NCBI RefSeq assembly: GCF_918797505.1
Contig: NC_092802.1
Coordinates: 6,157,480 to 6,221,479, forward strand
Reading direction: 5' to 3'
DNA length: 64,000 bases
Origin: Bemisia tabaci
Lineage: Eukaryota; Arthropoda; Insecta; Hemiptera; Aleyrodidae
The notes below the pieces were generated by a model, which did not search any database, was not told the origin of the DNA, and was given only the letters and a program-made list of their open reading frames with translations. Positions within the stretch are counted from its first letter, which is position 1. Each line of letters begins with the position of its first letter. Of the stretch, positions 1 to 10,359 are shown in pieces. The position numbers and the translations under genes were made by a program.

Positions 1-95
1 GCGTTATACATAAGCTTTTAAAGTTTCCGAATTTTGTTCGACCTCTCCCATTGGCTCGATCCACTGTGCGTCACTGCTCAGTTATAAATTTCCGT
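1..95. repeat. Dispersed repeat fragment
   Basis: The stretch from about 11 to 75 closely matches 17505-17575: both carry AGCTTTTAAAGTTTCC followed by TTTTGTYCGACCTCTC and a CTCGATCC...TGTGCG tail. It is a copy of an unnamed dispersed repeat. From 96 to about 500 I see no gene or clear structure. Confidence 0.5.
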
Positions 96-501
96 GTTTC
101 CTGTCACTTTAGGTGAACTCACTTCTGGTTGGGTTGACTCAACGAATTTTTGGTCCAGCCTATGGAAACCTTTAATTACTCCGCGACATTAGCAAAGTGC
201 CACGCGGGCTGAGTGACACTGAGAGACAAAGCTATGGACAAAGAAGACAGAGGGAAAATGAGGCGATCCTATTGGTTGAACAGGGGGTTGTTATAGACTA
301 AGGGGGAAAAGTATGAACTGTTGCCGTTAGTTAGTCTATTACTTACCTCCTTCGTCTATTGAAACGTCACCCGCTTCCCGCGACAGGACTTTCTCTTTGT
401 ATTGTTTGTCTATCGATTTCGATAATCGGGTTATCAACCAGATTCGGCTTCGATCCGTGCTAAGTTTTTTCTCGTTCGGAGTTTTCAACCAGAAAATTCC
501 G

Positions 502-1138
502 TCAATGAACCTGTTGCAAACTTTCGCTCTAGCAAAAATAAGAGTTGTAACTCATGATAAGCGTCTCAAAAATCACGATAAGCGCATCGGCAAAGTCTAA
601 AATGCACTACTTACTTCACAATTTGCACAAGAAATTTGCGTTTTTCCGGGCTTCCCGCTTCAAGAACGATACCACGGCACAGATGAACAGATCGTTAGAG
701 GAGTCGTTCCATCCAACCCCTGCTCACAAGGATACCACGCAATATTCAACATAGCCGCCGCCAATCCACCAGGACACATTTGACGGGACGATGATTCTAA
801 CCACCTGATAACAGTCGGCGAGTTTACATTCACATTTTTCTCGCGTTGATGGATATCCGCCTTGATTGACCTCGTGCTCTCCTCAACTTGCGCGCGGAAG
901 CGTCGGCGATGTCGAGCAGGGATGGAATGGAACGACTCCTCTAACGAAATGTTCACCTGTACTGAAGTCTCCTTTTTAAAGCCGGAAGTTCAAAAAAACG
1001 CAAATTTCTTCTGCAGACTGTGAAGTTGGGAGTGTATTTCAGAGTTTGTCGGTACGCTCATCGTGATTTTTGAGACATTTTCTGTGACGAACAACTCTTA
1101 TTTTTGCTCTAGCGAAAGTTTGCAACAGGCCCATTGAA
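502..1138. mobile_element. Fold-back element, about 640 bp
   Basis: The left arm (about 502-740) and right arm (about 895-1138) are inverted copies. Both ends carry CAATG...CCTGTTGCAAACTTTCG, and both arms contain a GAGGAGTCGTTCCATC core. The open frames on the two strands here mirror each other's peptide, which is what a fold-back produces, so they are not genes. A fragment of the same end recurs near 6040-6130. Confidence 0.7.
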
Positions 1139-1849
1139 CCGAAAGAAAAACTAAGCGAGAGAAATTTACCGTAAGTTTATGTTAGTGCGTGTTCTGTTTC
1201 CCCACGTTGACAAAAACTATTGGTAACGTTTTTTCACTGCTTACGCCACTGCGATGATGAAACACTAGCGCAAATGCTCCACGAACAGCGCAGTGAAGTT
1301 TCAAGGGCGGGAGCACTCTGATTTTTTTTTTGCGAGTTGAGGAGCAAAAAAATGTGCGACGCTACGTGGAATGACATGAAAGCAGCTTTGATCCGATGGC
1401 TGCGAAATGCCGGCAAATGACGAATTTTTCTATTCAACGTTTTGCGACCTCGAACCGATAGGTATTGGCGAGACCGAATTCTCGGAATTCGGAGTGGCTC
1501 AATGGAGAACTTCAGCACGCAGAGGGTAATTTTGATTTAGTCCGTAAGTCCGGAATCACACCTCAGAGAGAAATACGATGGTGGATATACGTAATTTCCT
1601 TAAAGATAAATTCCAAAGCCCCCGAAAAGCTTTCAAAGTTGAGACCATAATCAAAAACTAGTCCCATGAAAAAGTTCCCCTCTTAACGAGGGAAAAAAGT
1701 TCGGTTAATTTTGAACACCATAGTTTCCCGGTTCAATGACCGAAGTTTTTGGCCCTCGGGGCCGAATTTCGGCCGAGGTTCGAACTGCGTATGCGACTAT
1801 CTGACATCATCAGAGGCTCCCTAGAATATTCTGACTGAGTTGGCGAATC
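1139..1849. other. No gene seen; repeat fragments
   Basis: No supportable coding frame. The part at about 1560-1660 resembles the arms of the fold-back at 41458-41916 (ACGATGGTG ... TCCAAAGC ... CTTTCAAAGTTGAG), so it is probably a diverged copy of that repeat. Confidence 0.4.
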
Positions 1850-2084
1850 GGGCCGCGTTTAGCAGAAAGGAACCGAGCCACATCAGCTATTGCCAATAAC
1901 GGAGCAATTTAATTTTTCACGCGAGAACGTTTGTCTGGATTTCTTGAGAAATTTCAAGGAATTTGCTTCACATTCCGCAGAAAATTCACTGAACTTGGCA
2001 TAAAAATCCAAGAATCATCTTCATATTAACCATAAAATTTGACAGTAGCTGATGTGGCTTGGTTCCTTTCTGATAAACGCGGCC
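1850..2084. mobile_element. Fold-back MITE, about 235 bp
   Basis: The termini are inverted copies of about 40 bp: GGGCCGCGTTTAGCAGAAAG at the left and its complement (CTTTCTGATAAACGCGGCCC) at the right. The AT-rich centre has no coding frame. A related end sits near 43195-43215. Confidence 0.7.
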
Positions 2085-2127
2085 CAATTATAAGGCTGCA
2101 GCACTAATGACAAGGTATCTTTTCAAA

Positions 2128-2618
2128 AATAAAATTCCCTGACATTTCCCTGACAAAGACGGCCAAAACGGGGGAAAATTCAAAATTCCCTGACAGACAG
2201 AAAACATAATTCCCTGACAAAAAGGAAAAATATTCCCAATTTTGCTTGCGGTTGAACTGCTTAAATGTAAGTAAGAATTTGTTCATGTTTTAGGGATATG
2301 ATGTAATAAACAGGGCAAAATAAATGGTGCCTAAACTTATAAGAGATATGTTTGCTTTATTTTTAAAATTTAAAAGATATCAGAAGAAATTCTGGGAGAA
2401 ATTTTAGTATCGATTCTACATTTCTGAAACTTACTGATTTATCATCAATTAAAAAAATAAAAAATCCGTGTTTCTCGATTTCTCTGACAAGAAAATCGCT
2501 TGCAAAATACAAGCCCCTGACATGCCGATTTTTTGTGGATTCCCTGATGTTTTCCCTGACACAAACAAAATTTCCTGACATTTCCCGCTTTTCCAGGTAG
2601 CTAGACACCGGACACCCT
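2128..2618. repeat. CCCTGACA-rich repeat of the GGTGTCTAG family
   Basis: TTCCCTGACA occurs many times, followed by a right end GCTAGACACC. The same CCCTGAC-rich subterminal sequence and end occur in the elements at 34164-36346 and 43459-43853, so this is a copy or half-copy of that TIR family. Confidence 0.5.
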
Positions 2619-3316
2619 CCGCCGTGCTAAGGAAGGACGCCGCATGAGCATTCAAGAGTTGCCAAATTACCCTTGATAAAAAATGTATTTCTGACGACAT
2701 TCATGCACATTTTTCTTTGAAATTTTCAGATATTTTAGATTGAAGTGCGTGCGAAATCATCTGAAAATTTTGGGGGAAAATATTCACAATTTTCCCTGTA
2801 AATTTTGATTTTATCGATGGAAATTTTGCAACGTCTAAAGACTCATTCGGCGCTCTTCCTCAGCAGAGATGGAAAATTTCATGAAATTTATTCGAGTGAA
2901 ATTTCACGCCTGAAATTTCACGAAATTTCATGAAATCTATTGAAACTTTTGGGGATACATTCGGGAGGCTAAGAAACGCCTAGAAACAGTGATTCTAAAT
3001 TTTGAGATTTGTTTACCCCAAGCCTAGAACATTCGCGCGTTGCAAATGTTTCCGTTTAGTTTAGAGGTTAGGTTGGGGTTCTTCTCTCTTAACTCCTCTT
3101 TTTGCCCCCTCTTTGTGTCTGGCACCTTCAGTAGAGTAGCATAGTACCGCAGTATCAACAGAAAGACCAACTGAAACGCTTTCAGACCTCCAAAGGTTTA
3201 ATCAATAATTCTAAAAAAAAATTAATACATTTCAACTTTGGTGAAATTTATTCGAACCTTGTGAAATTTCAAAACGTGAAATTTCACTTTCCATCTCTGT
3301 TCCTCAGAACGGCAGC
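2619..3316. mobile_element. GCCGTGCTAAGG fold-back MITE, interrupted by a second insertion
   Basis: The left end GCCGTGCTAAGGAAGGACGC starts at about 2620. The inverted right end is split: TCATTCGGCGCTCTTCCTCAG before 2864 and AACGGCAGCC after 3307. The inserted DNA is the hAT-type MITE at 2864-3299. Other copies of the host MITE lie at 21873-22127, 22771-23025 and 42653-42906, with a partial copy from about 13447. Confidence 0.7.
2864..3299. mobile_element. hAT-type MITE nested in another MITE
   Basis: It begins CAGAGATGGAAA and ends in the inverted copy TTTCCATCTCTG. The 8-bp sequence TTCCTCAG sits on both sides (2856-2863 and 3300-3307). An 8-bp duplication with a CAG-type end is the signature of hAT transposition. 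The interior has repeated TGAAATTTCA motifs and no coding frame. Confidence 0.8.
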
Positions 3317-3800
3317 CTGTAATGCTCGTACCGAACGAATCTCACTGGAAGGCCTCTGACACGTAGGTTCTATTTAACTCCGCGAGTGCGTGGCGCGTCG
3401 GGAACACTCCACGAACATAGGAGATTTTTTGCCGGTGATGAGAAACGAACGCAAAGTATTTTTTTGCGTGAGTGAAAGCCACGAACTTTTACACACTCGA
3501 TCGTGGAAGTTCAAAAACCCGTCGACATCAGTTCGGCAAGATCCGAGCCTACAAGGGATGGAATCCGATCTTCTCGCATCGACTGCACTCGTGATAACAC
3601 GTTTTGTGACTTGCCAAGGCAATTTACCTTCGCATTTTACCTCCAGTGTCTTTCTAAAATGTTTCGCTCAAAACCCCTGCGGCAGTGATATTTTACCGGT
3701 GAAACCGAAATTTTTAATCCGAATTGAATGTTAAATTTTACGATCTCTTTCTTTCGAGGGCAAGAGGGTTGGATGGATACGAACTTGAACCTTAAAGACA
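3317..3800. other. No supportable gene
   Basis: A 114-codon + frame (3390-3734) is open, but it overlaps an opposing frame, has no recognisable domain and no splice or codon evidence. I do not call it. Confidence 0.4.
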
Positions 3801-3803
3801 TTT

Positions 3804-4158
3804 GTTGCTTCATGGTACGTAGTTTTATAAACTGAGATCTCGCATTGGGAATTTCATAAAGAAAATCTGGGAGGAAGTTTTCGAACGGTGGAAATTAGCA
3901 CTGCTCACAGCCATTCCTTGTTCCTCGTGTTAAGTCTTAATCTCTATTTACTAGCTATTAAGGCATAATTAGATTAAAATTGTTACTTCATGGTACGTGG
4001 TTTTATAAACTGAGATCTCGCATTGGGAATTTTATGAAGAAAATCTGGGAGGAAGTTTTCGAACGGTGGAAATTAGCACTGCACACAGCCATTCCTTGTT
4101 CCTCGTGTTAAGTCTTAATCTCTATTTACTAGCTATTAAGGCACAATTACATTAAAAT
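3804..4158. repeat. Direct tandem duplication, 178-bp unit, two copies
   Basis: Two nearly identical copies, from TGTTRCTTCATGGTACGT to TATTAAGGCAYAATTA, are offset by 178 bp (CATGGTACGT at 3811 and 3989). It lies just upstream of the first exon of gene 1, so it may be part of its promoter or 5' flank. Confidence 0.85.
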
Positions 4159-4384
4159 TTCTCGCTACGCATTGTGTTAAAATTTTAGACTTAATGAGAA
4201 GGTGCTGTCATTTTTACATCTTCACCATTTGCGGTTTTATCTTACCATGTGCATTTTTCTCATTTCGTCCTACGGTTTGAACTCAGATTCCCAAAATCTT
4301 TACCCGAGATCTTTTTGAAACATGCTGCACGTGATATTAAAAGTGAGTTAACAACAAGCCCCGCTTTTGACAGAAGTTGAACTG

Positions 4385-4571
4385 ATGAACACGGAGATGC
4401 TTTTACGACTTTTGCTTTTCTTTATGATCATTGTTCGGACCCTCTCAATGGAACGCCAACCATCATCACCACGTGAAACATCATCACCACGTAAAACATC
4501 ATCACCACGTCAATCGCCATCACCACGTCAAACATCATTACCACGTCAAACATCATCATTCAATAAAAAAG
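4385..4571 (+). CDS. Gene 1 exon 1: signal peptide and Ser-Pro-Arg repeats
   Basis: First coding exon of a four-exon gene (4385-4571, 9816-10072, 10678-11052, 14071-14424) that joins into one 390-residue reading frame. The start ATG is followed by a hydrophobic run, LLRLLLFFMIIV at residues 6-17, ending RTLS: a typical secretory signal peptide with cleavage near residue 21. Residues 27-58 repeat (S/T)SPR-x-T six times, a flexible basic linker. The exon ends at the donor AAAG|GTAAG, in phase 1. An upstream in-frame TTG at 4367 is not needed, since the signal peptide fits the ATG. The product is probably secreted. I do not recognise the family; the gene model is inferred from splice sites and phase agreement, not from a transcript. 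Confidence 0.72.
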
Positions 4572-4751
4572 GTAAGAAAAAGCTAAAAATGTATGCAATT
4601 TCTTCGTTTTACGGCCACAAAAATCGACGGAGTACAAAGATATAGTGGAAAATTCTTTTCTCAGATGGTACTTTCCCTCATAAGTTTTTGTTGCGTGCAT
4701 GTTAATAATACCAACTCATCGTGGATCCATATGCCTCCGACTTAAAGAGGG

Positions 4752-4916
4752 CAGTGGCGTGGCGTGAATTGCGATGTATCGATTGTTCTGTCATTTAAAC
4801 CTGTGGTAAAGAATCGATTATCAAGGTGCACGTTGCCGGCACCCTGTTTATCGATACTTTTCCATAGGTTTAAATGGCAAATCAATCGATATATCGCAAA
4901 GCGCGCCACGCCACTG
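4752..4916. mobile_element. hAT-type MITE, family CAGTGGCGTGGCG, copy 1
   Basis: A 165-bp fold-back with ends CAGTGGCGTGGCGTGAATTG and CGCGCCACGCCACTG, flanked by identical 10-bp direct repeats TTAAAGAGGG (4742-4751 and 4917-4926). It lies in intron 1 of gene 1. The open frames on its two strands are mirror images of the palindrome. Other copies: 8088-8243, 17625-17789, 21213-21368. Confidence 0.85.
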
Positions 4917-4959
4917 TTAAAGAGGGAGAGTCGCAAATCGAGAAGGGACCGTTCAAGTA

Positions 4960-5300
4960 TTACGTAACGCACCTAGGGAGGGAGGGAGAGGGGGATTGGA
5001 GCCAGCGTTATGGTGCGTTATAGCGGGGGAGGGGGGTCAAACTTAGCGTTACGTAACAAATCCGAGTCGAGGGGGGGGGGGAGACTTCGAAAAAAAACGT
5101 ACAACAAATTGAAAAACCCGCAAATGCCGCCCCCAATTTTTTTTTATAATTATGGAGGGATCAGGCTGGAGTTACGTAGTTCAGGAGGGGGGGGGGGTCA
5201 CGTTAGAGGAGGGTGTAGCGTTGCGTTACGGGTGCGTTACAAGGGGGGAGGGGGAGGTTCAAAAAATCGGGAGAAAGCGTTACGTGGCAAAATTTTTCTA
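4960..5300. repeat. G-rich imperfect repeat with GCGTTACGTAAC motifs
   Basis: G-runs (GGGGGAGGGGGG) alternate with GCGTTACG or GTTACGTAAC at roughly 55-70-bp spacing for about five turns. The 184-codon frame across it is Gly/Arg-rich and follows from the composition; it is not a gene. It is intronic to gene 1. Confidence 0.6.
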
Positions 5301-5559
5301 CGGGCCTGGGTGTTCCCATGGAAAAAACCACCTAGTGCGACACGCACACACACGCAAAGAAAAAACTTGAACGGCCCCGAGGTCTATCGAAATGAAAATT
5401 TTGAAGGGATTTCGTTTCCTTTCGTGGTAACATTGTACGCAGCATTATTCACGCAAAAGCAGGTGCTAATCTATCAAAAGCTTGAGGACTCCCGGTTATT
5501 TTGTCCGAAACTGTGCTTTTTGTTCAAGATTATTTTCGTTCAAATAAGCGATGCACCAA

Positions 5560-5800
5560 AGTAAGATGGCCTCCACGCTGATAATTTTTAAGGTATACAA
5601 CTGGAGGTTTTCTCCGGCACCCGTCCCCGATATAAATGGACTGCATTTTGCAAGGTGGAGCTATAAATTCTGGTCCGACTTAAAAACAACGTATGTGCCA
5701 CTGGTTTCCTAATGCCCATAAGTGTGTTTTCAGATGAGCCAGAATTTATAGTTTCAAATTGCAAAATACAGTCCAAATCATCCGCGGAGCTTTTGTTGCT
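5560..5800. repeat. Dispersed repeat, copy related to 19640-19780
   Basis: Shared blocks are AACAACKTATGTRCCA, TAGTTTCC or GGTTTCC, CCCATAAGTGTG, CAGATGAGCCAGAA and CCAATTGCA/AAATTGCA followed by GTCCA. A third, shorter piece is at about 31055-31110. It has no coding frame. Confidence 0.5.
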
Positions 5801-6224
5801 ATAATCCGACAAAATTGTATGCCAATAATATGTGGTGACGGTTAAAAATTTTACGTCACGTGCTTACAGACATACGGGGATGAATGCAATATAGGTATAT
5901 GCATTGTTTGAACAATATCACATTTAGATTAATTAAAGAACAAGCGCTCTATGAAGCGGAGGGTCGAAACGATAAAAGTTCACGATAGAAATAATCACGT
6001 CTCGATGCCGTAATTACAATTACAGCCAGATTAAGTATTGCAGACTTTCTCATCGTGATTTTTGAGCCATTTTCTATAAGAAACAACTCTTTTCTTTGCT
6101 GAAGTTGAAGTTTGCAAACAGGTCCATTAGTGATACACATATTTGAACTGATTGCCCGACTATATACACAAACGCGGTGAATGACGTCATACCGTGTGCT
6201 TTGAAAGGTGATTTCTCTGTTACT

Positions 6225-6850
6225 ACAATATCTCCGTAATATTGGACGTGAAAAATTCGTACTTGGACGGATAATATAGTTTTACTAGGGGGCTACGCCC
6301 CCTGGCCGCTACGCGGCCCAACCCCCTGAAGGCGCTCCGCGCCATCAATGGGCCGCTTCGTGGCCCAGTTTTTACCCTCCTATCAGTGTTAGTTTTATTT
6401 TTCCCCTAAAAAATTACGATATGAGATATACTTTAATTTTAAACTTTATACTTGAAATTACTTTAAAATTAAAAGGACGCGTTTTGGAATGACTGCTTGA
6501 TGAAATATTGCAGTAAAACAATGAACAATGATAGTCAGATTAAAATTAAGATTTAATGAGTCGGGGGTCGAACCCACACCGAGGTCGAGAGGACGCGTTC
6601 GACGTCTTAGACGACTCGGCCACCGCTCGACGTGTGATTTTCAGCGCGAATCTTGTGTAGATAAGTGTAGAGCTGATGCGCAGGCTACACAGCTACTGCG
6701 CTACCTCCTCCACCACTGCGCATCCTCCCGCGCATAGCGGTAGCAGTACCGGAGCATTCTGTAAACTCACTCACATTTATAACTCCTCTTACAATATCTC
6801 CGTAATATTGGGCGTGAAAAATTCGTACTCGGACGGATAATATAGTTTTA
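6225..6850 (-). mobile_element. Helitron-like terminus on the - strand, flanked by 60-bp direct repeats
   Basis: At 6285-6288 is CTAG, next to an A at 6284. Read on the - strand this is ...CTAG|T, the Helitron 3' end and target. Just inside are tri-loop hairpins GGGGGC-TAC-GCCCCC (from 6288) and GGCCGC-TAC-GCGGCC (6304-6318), then GGCGC-TCC-GCGCC. A 60-bp sequence ends exactly at the terminus (6225-6284) and recurs at 6791-6850 with two mismatches, followed by T. Only the 3' end looks canonical; the 5' end is unproven. Confidence 0.55.
6556..6650 (-). repeat. tRNA-like sequence (Ser/Leu type), probably a SINE head
   Basis: Read on the - strand it has an A box (TGGCCGAGTCG), a variable region and a B box (GGTTCGACCCC), the layout of a class II tRNA. 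The anticodon arm and acceptor stem do not pair cleanly, so a tRNA-derived SINE or tRNA pseudogene fits better than a working tRNA. Confidence 0.5.
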
Positions 6851-6972
6851 TGCTGATAATGCGAGTAGAATCTAAAATCATCGAAACGCGTTTCTGTCAC
6901 TAGCGCAACCAGAGATGAGAGGCCCTCCACTATCTTGGCAATGGTGGAAGCTTTTTTCGGGACTTCATCGTT

Positions 6973-7530
6973 CAATGGACCACTAGACAAGGTACGAATT
7001 TAAGCGATCTGATACATGTTTCTTAACCAGAATTTCATGTAGAACACGATTCACACAACGAAAATTACTGAAACCAACTCCTAACGAAGATATTAACGTT
7101 TTTATTTCACATTGGTTACGAGGAATTTGAACTGCCCGCTCACAAGAAACTCAAAGCTCTACGTTAGTCAAATCGCGCACTACAACGGTTTCAGCAAGCT
7201 TCTCAATCGAGCAATGTTCATTTCCCACCATGTATTGTTCAAACTATCAGCAATGTGCTATAGCTGAGCCAAAGCGTCAAGATTGAGGTTGCCAGATTTT
7301 TATATCGCAGAGACTGTCATGATATAACGTTTAGCGCACGATGTGAATTACGTAGAGCATTGAGTTTTCATGAGCGGGTGGTTTGAATTCACGCATCAAG
7401 AATCATTAAATATCTTCGTAAGGAGTTGAATTCGGTAATTTTCGTTGTGCGCATCGTGTTCTACGTTAAATTTTGGTGAAGAAACGTGTATCAGAATGCT
7501 GAAATTCGTACCTTGTCTAGTGGTCCATTG
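6973..7530. mobile_element. Fold-back element, ends CAATGGACCACTAGACAAGG, copy 1
   Basis: A 558-bp element with long inverted ends (CAATGGACCACTAGACAAGG and its complement). It shares internal blocks such as GCCAAAGCGTCAAGAT and GAGCTTTG(AGTTTC) with the copy at 37305-37860, which is in the opposite orientation. Partial pieces lie near 11100-11170 and 39695-39735. Confidence 0.8.
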
Positions 7531-7539
7531 TTGACCTAT

Positions 7540-8040
7540 ACCTACATGGATGATGGTTAAGAGCGTGTTGGCAGTTTCGTTTCGCAAACAAGCCGAAGTT
7601 TGGGGAACTTGTTCGGCTCATGACGTCACCCGAGGCTCATCATCCACCATATACGTAGGTCAACAGCCGAAATTAGGGTGATGACTGCTGCTCCCTTATA
7701 ATTTTACAAGAGGAATTGTTGAATCCCAGAAAGTAAAAGCTTCCACCTGTCGCCAAGAGGCCAGTGGAGGGTATCTTGTCTCTGCGAAAGATGGAAGCTA
7801 TAACTTTCGAGGACTCAACACTTATATTCTTTATGGACAACTATAAGAGAGCAACAAACATCTTACCTGCTAGGTGGATGATGAGCTTAGAGTGACGTCA
7901 TGAGCCAGACGAGTTTCCCAAACATCGGATCGGTTTCTATGCAAAACGAAACTTCCAACACGTTGTTAACCATCCACCTAGGTGGTAGGTCAACAGTTGA
8001 ATGTTGAATCCCCGAATGTTAAAGCTTCCACCATTGCCAA
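7540..8040. repeat. Dispersed repeat with GATGAGCTTMGGRTGACGTCATGAGCC
   Basis: It contains blocks repeated at 32370-32700 and 43215-43460: CAACACGTTGTT, GCTTCCACC, GTAAAAGCTTCC, and a GACGTCATGAGCC box. Two inverted half-copies occur here (7540-7690 and 7860-8010), giving a fold-back layout. No coding frame. Confidence 0.6.
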
Positions 8041-8087
8041 GATAACAGTGGAGGGTCTCCTGTCTGTTTCCTGGACAGCCAGCAACC

Positions 8088-8243
8088 CAGTGGCGTGGCG
8101 TGAATGATCGATTATCGACATTTTCCCATTTGAGACTGTGGTATAGAATCGATTATTGAGGTGTTCGTTGCGAACAACCTGTTTATCGATCCTTATCCTA
8201 TGTTTAAATGGCAGACCAATCGATACATCGCAAAGCACGCCTC
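8088..8243. mobile_element. hAT-type MITE CAGTGGCGTGGCG, copy 2 (degraded)
   Basis: It starts CAGTGGCGTGGCGTGAAT and ends CGCAAAGCACGCC. The central ATCGATTATT ... GTTCGTTGCGAACA ... TTTATCGATCC matches the copies at 4752 and 17625. The right end has decayed. Confidence 0.7.
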
Positions 8244-8879
8244 CAGGAGTAGATTCATTTCCATGGATTCAAATGTAGAGGAAATAATGTTGCCGATTTG
8301 CTAATGCAGGTGTCGCAGGCAAATAGTGAAATCAGGCACTTTGTCAAATGCCTACGCAGATAGTCAAATTTTGACGGTCTACAAAATTTTGTGAATTTAT
8401 GGCGAAGAGCTCACGATTTTTCACCAGTTTTGGATAAATATCTCATCAAACCTAATAACTCTTTTTGTCTCTCCCTCTTCAATTGCTTCTCATATCATTA
8501 AATGTTGAAATTCCGAAAATTCTGTATTTTACGACCTGCTGAAAATTTCAAGATCAGTGTCTCTTCGGGAGCTAAAAATTATTTAAAATACTATTGTGTG
8601 AGCAAATTTTTACTGAGAATTTTTTCTTGCAGGAGCAATGAATTATTTCGTCTGAAATTAGGAAAAGAATCAGAATTTCAATCGAAGTTAGAATATTTGA
8701 CTATTCGCCTAGACATTTGACAAAATGCCTAATTTTACTATTCACCTGCGACATGGGCACTCTCTACAAAGCTGCTCTACGAGCATGTTCTACGGAGTTT
8801 TGCGCCTCATGTTTGCGCTCACGCTGGGCGGAAAAAAAACACGAGCGCCAGGTTTTTACAGCATGTTTCGACTGTCATG

Positions 8880-9146
8880 CACTGAGAAAAAAAGTTCGGT
8901 AAATCCGAACTAGTTTGGATCATATGGAACCACGATTTTGTTCGGTACACACAACCGAATTATTCGGTCTGTTCAACCGAATTGTTCGGTTTGTGCAACC
9001 GAACCATAATAAATTCTTACAGTTCGGTTCAGTGGACCGAAAAAATCGGCTGAGCAGACCAAATAATTCGGTCGTGTGTACCGAACAAAATCTTGGTTCC
9101 ATATGAACCAAACTAGTTCGGATTTACCGAACTTTTTTTCTCAGTG
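8880..9146. mobile_element. Fold-back MITE, ends CACTGAGAAAAAAAGTTCGG
   Basis: A nearly perfect 267-bp inverted repeat with ends CACTGAGAAAAAAAGTTCGG and CCGAACTTTTTTTCTCAGTG and a loop near 9005-9030. The 63-codon frames on the two strands give almost the same peptide, a direct result of the palindrome. Intronic to gene 1. Confidence 0.9.
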
Positions 9147-9205
9147 TGTGAGCAAAGTACATCTAAGCTCTGAGTTTCACGTACTATGAGGAACACAAAA
9201 CGAGG

Positions 9206-9783
9206 TATACTGCCGTGATAGCGAAGAGAGCCGTAACTGCAAAAATGAAGTTCTGGGAAAACGGGCTCAGAAGCTTGTGACCGGAACATTTTATTGAAAG
9301 GAGCCTCCGTTCGTTGTCAAATTGCCACTATTCGTCCGGAAGACTCCTAGAAATCATTTGGGGGATTAAAACTCGACCGATTTTATTTTAAAGTACATGA
9401 AAAAGGTAAAATTCAGTTTCGTGTTAGGTTTCGTGTTAGGCAAGACAGCCGTAAGTGCTATCTTCTGCATGCTTTCGTGGTTGCGTTTCGGACGCACAAC
9501 AAACACATTTTCAGGTTAGAAATTGGCAGAGGAGGGCGGCACTTTATTGGAAAGCACTGTTTTCATTGGCTCTCATGCACCTACGGCTGTCTTGAAAAAA
9601 ACTATAGTCATTTTTTGTGCACTTACGGCTTTCTCATACGTCTCGTTTTCATTAAATTAGGATGAATTTTGCTGTTTTCGCTGTCTCAGTAATTTCATCT
9701 AAAAGAGTTTAGACGAATTTTGAAGAAAACTCGATTTCGAAAATTTTGCACTTACGGCTCTCTTCGCTATCACGGCAGTATAG
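9206..9783. mobile_element. TIR element ending 32 bp before an exon of gene 1
   Basis: Inverted ends TATACTGCCGTGATAGCGAA and TTCGCTATCACGGCAGTATA are followed inside by GAGAGCCGTAA; a TA target is possible (Tc1/mariner style). CTTACGGCT recurs inside. The right end lies 32 bp before the 3' splice site at 9815, so it may carry the branch point of intron 1 of gene 1. Confidence 0.7.
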
Positions 9784-9815
9784 CTCCCTCTTTCCGACGC
9801 TCTTTTTTTCTCAAG

Positions 9816-10072
9816 GTTCAGGGACGTCGATTTGGAGCAGCGGTCTTAAATATGCAAGGGCGGTGAAGGGTAAGATAAAGGAAAGGACATATTCGGATGC
9901 CCTGTGCGTGGAATATTGTAAGGAACAGAATGGATACTTCCTCAATACCAGCAAGGATACATACGAGCTCGTCAGCACCTTCGGCAGAGCCTACGCCTAC
10001 GGAGTAACATGTTCTTGCAACGTATCGAACAATTTCAAACAGTTCATCATAAAACACTTCAACGACGAAACG
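9816..10072 (+). CDS. Gene 1 exon 2: four-cysteine module
   Basis: The exon follows a strong pyrimidine tract and acceptor (CTTTTTTTCTCAAG|GT) and ends at the donor ACG|GTGAGA. It enters in phase 1, matching exon 1, and leaves in phase 0. It encodes residues 63-148. Cysteines at 93, 97, 128 and 130 form C-x3-C-x4-G-Y-F ... C-x-C-x-V-S, followed by a basic helix-like segment to residue 148. The same pattern occurs in the paralogous exon at 36921-37135, with decayed copies near 24200 and 31133, so the exon is under a recognisable family constraint. Four cysteines in a secreted protein suggest two disulphides; that is inference. The frame continues past the donor into intron for 33 codons, but this part has no counterpart in gene 2. 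Confidence 0.78.
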
Positions 10073-10140
10073 GTGAGAAAACTTACTATTTTAATGGACT
10101 CTTTTATAAGCGAGTCGCCCCGATACCAACCCCGATACTA

Positions 10141-10359
10141 CACTGAAAAAAAAAAAAAAAAAAAAACTTAGGCCGTGGAAGCCGTACTTACGGGCTATAT
10201 AACCATGCATGCATACCGTCCGCGTTCCGGGCTCAGAGGCCGAAAGTTACGAGCGTAGCACCCGCAGAAATCGAAACTACGGCTCAAGCACCCGAATTTT
10301 ACGGCCTCGGAGCCCGGAAAGGACGGTATATCTATGTAGCCCAACTTTTTTTTTCAGTG
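10141..10359. mobile_element. MITE, ends CACTGAAAAAAAA, in intron 2 of gene 1
   Basis: A 219-bp element with ends CACTGAAAAAAAA and TTTTTTTTTCAGTG and inner inverted blocks CATACCGTCCGCGTTCCGGG and CCCGGAAAGGACGGTATA. Sister elements are at 15254-15720 and about 46543-46690. The matching intron flank beside 31251 lacks it, giving an empty site. Confidence 0.85.

Noticed and set aside
3390..3734. 114-codon + ORF
   Set aside because: Overlaps an opposing ORF and repeat-like DNA; no supporting evidence.
5010..5564. 184-codon Gly/Arg-rich ORF
   Set aside because: Composition-driven by G-rich repeats, lies in intron 1 of gene 1, no domain.
6556..6650. Functional tRNA-Ser/Leu gene
   Set aside because: The anticodon stem and acceptor stem do not pair properly; better explained as SINE-derived.
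8915..9111. Mirror-image 63-codon ORFs
   Set aside because: Produced by a fold-back MITE.
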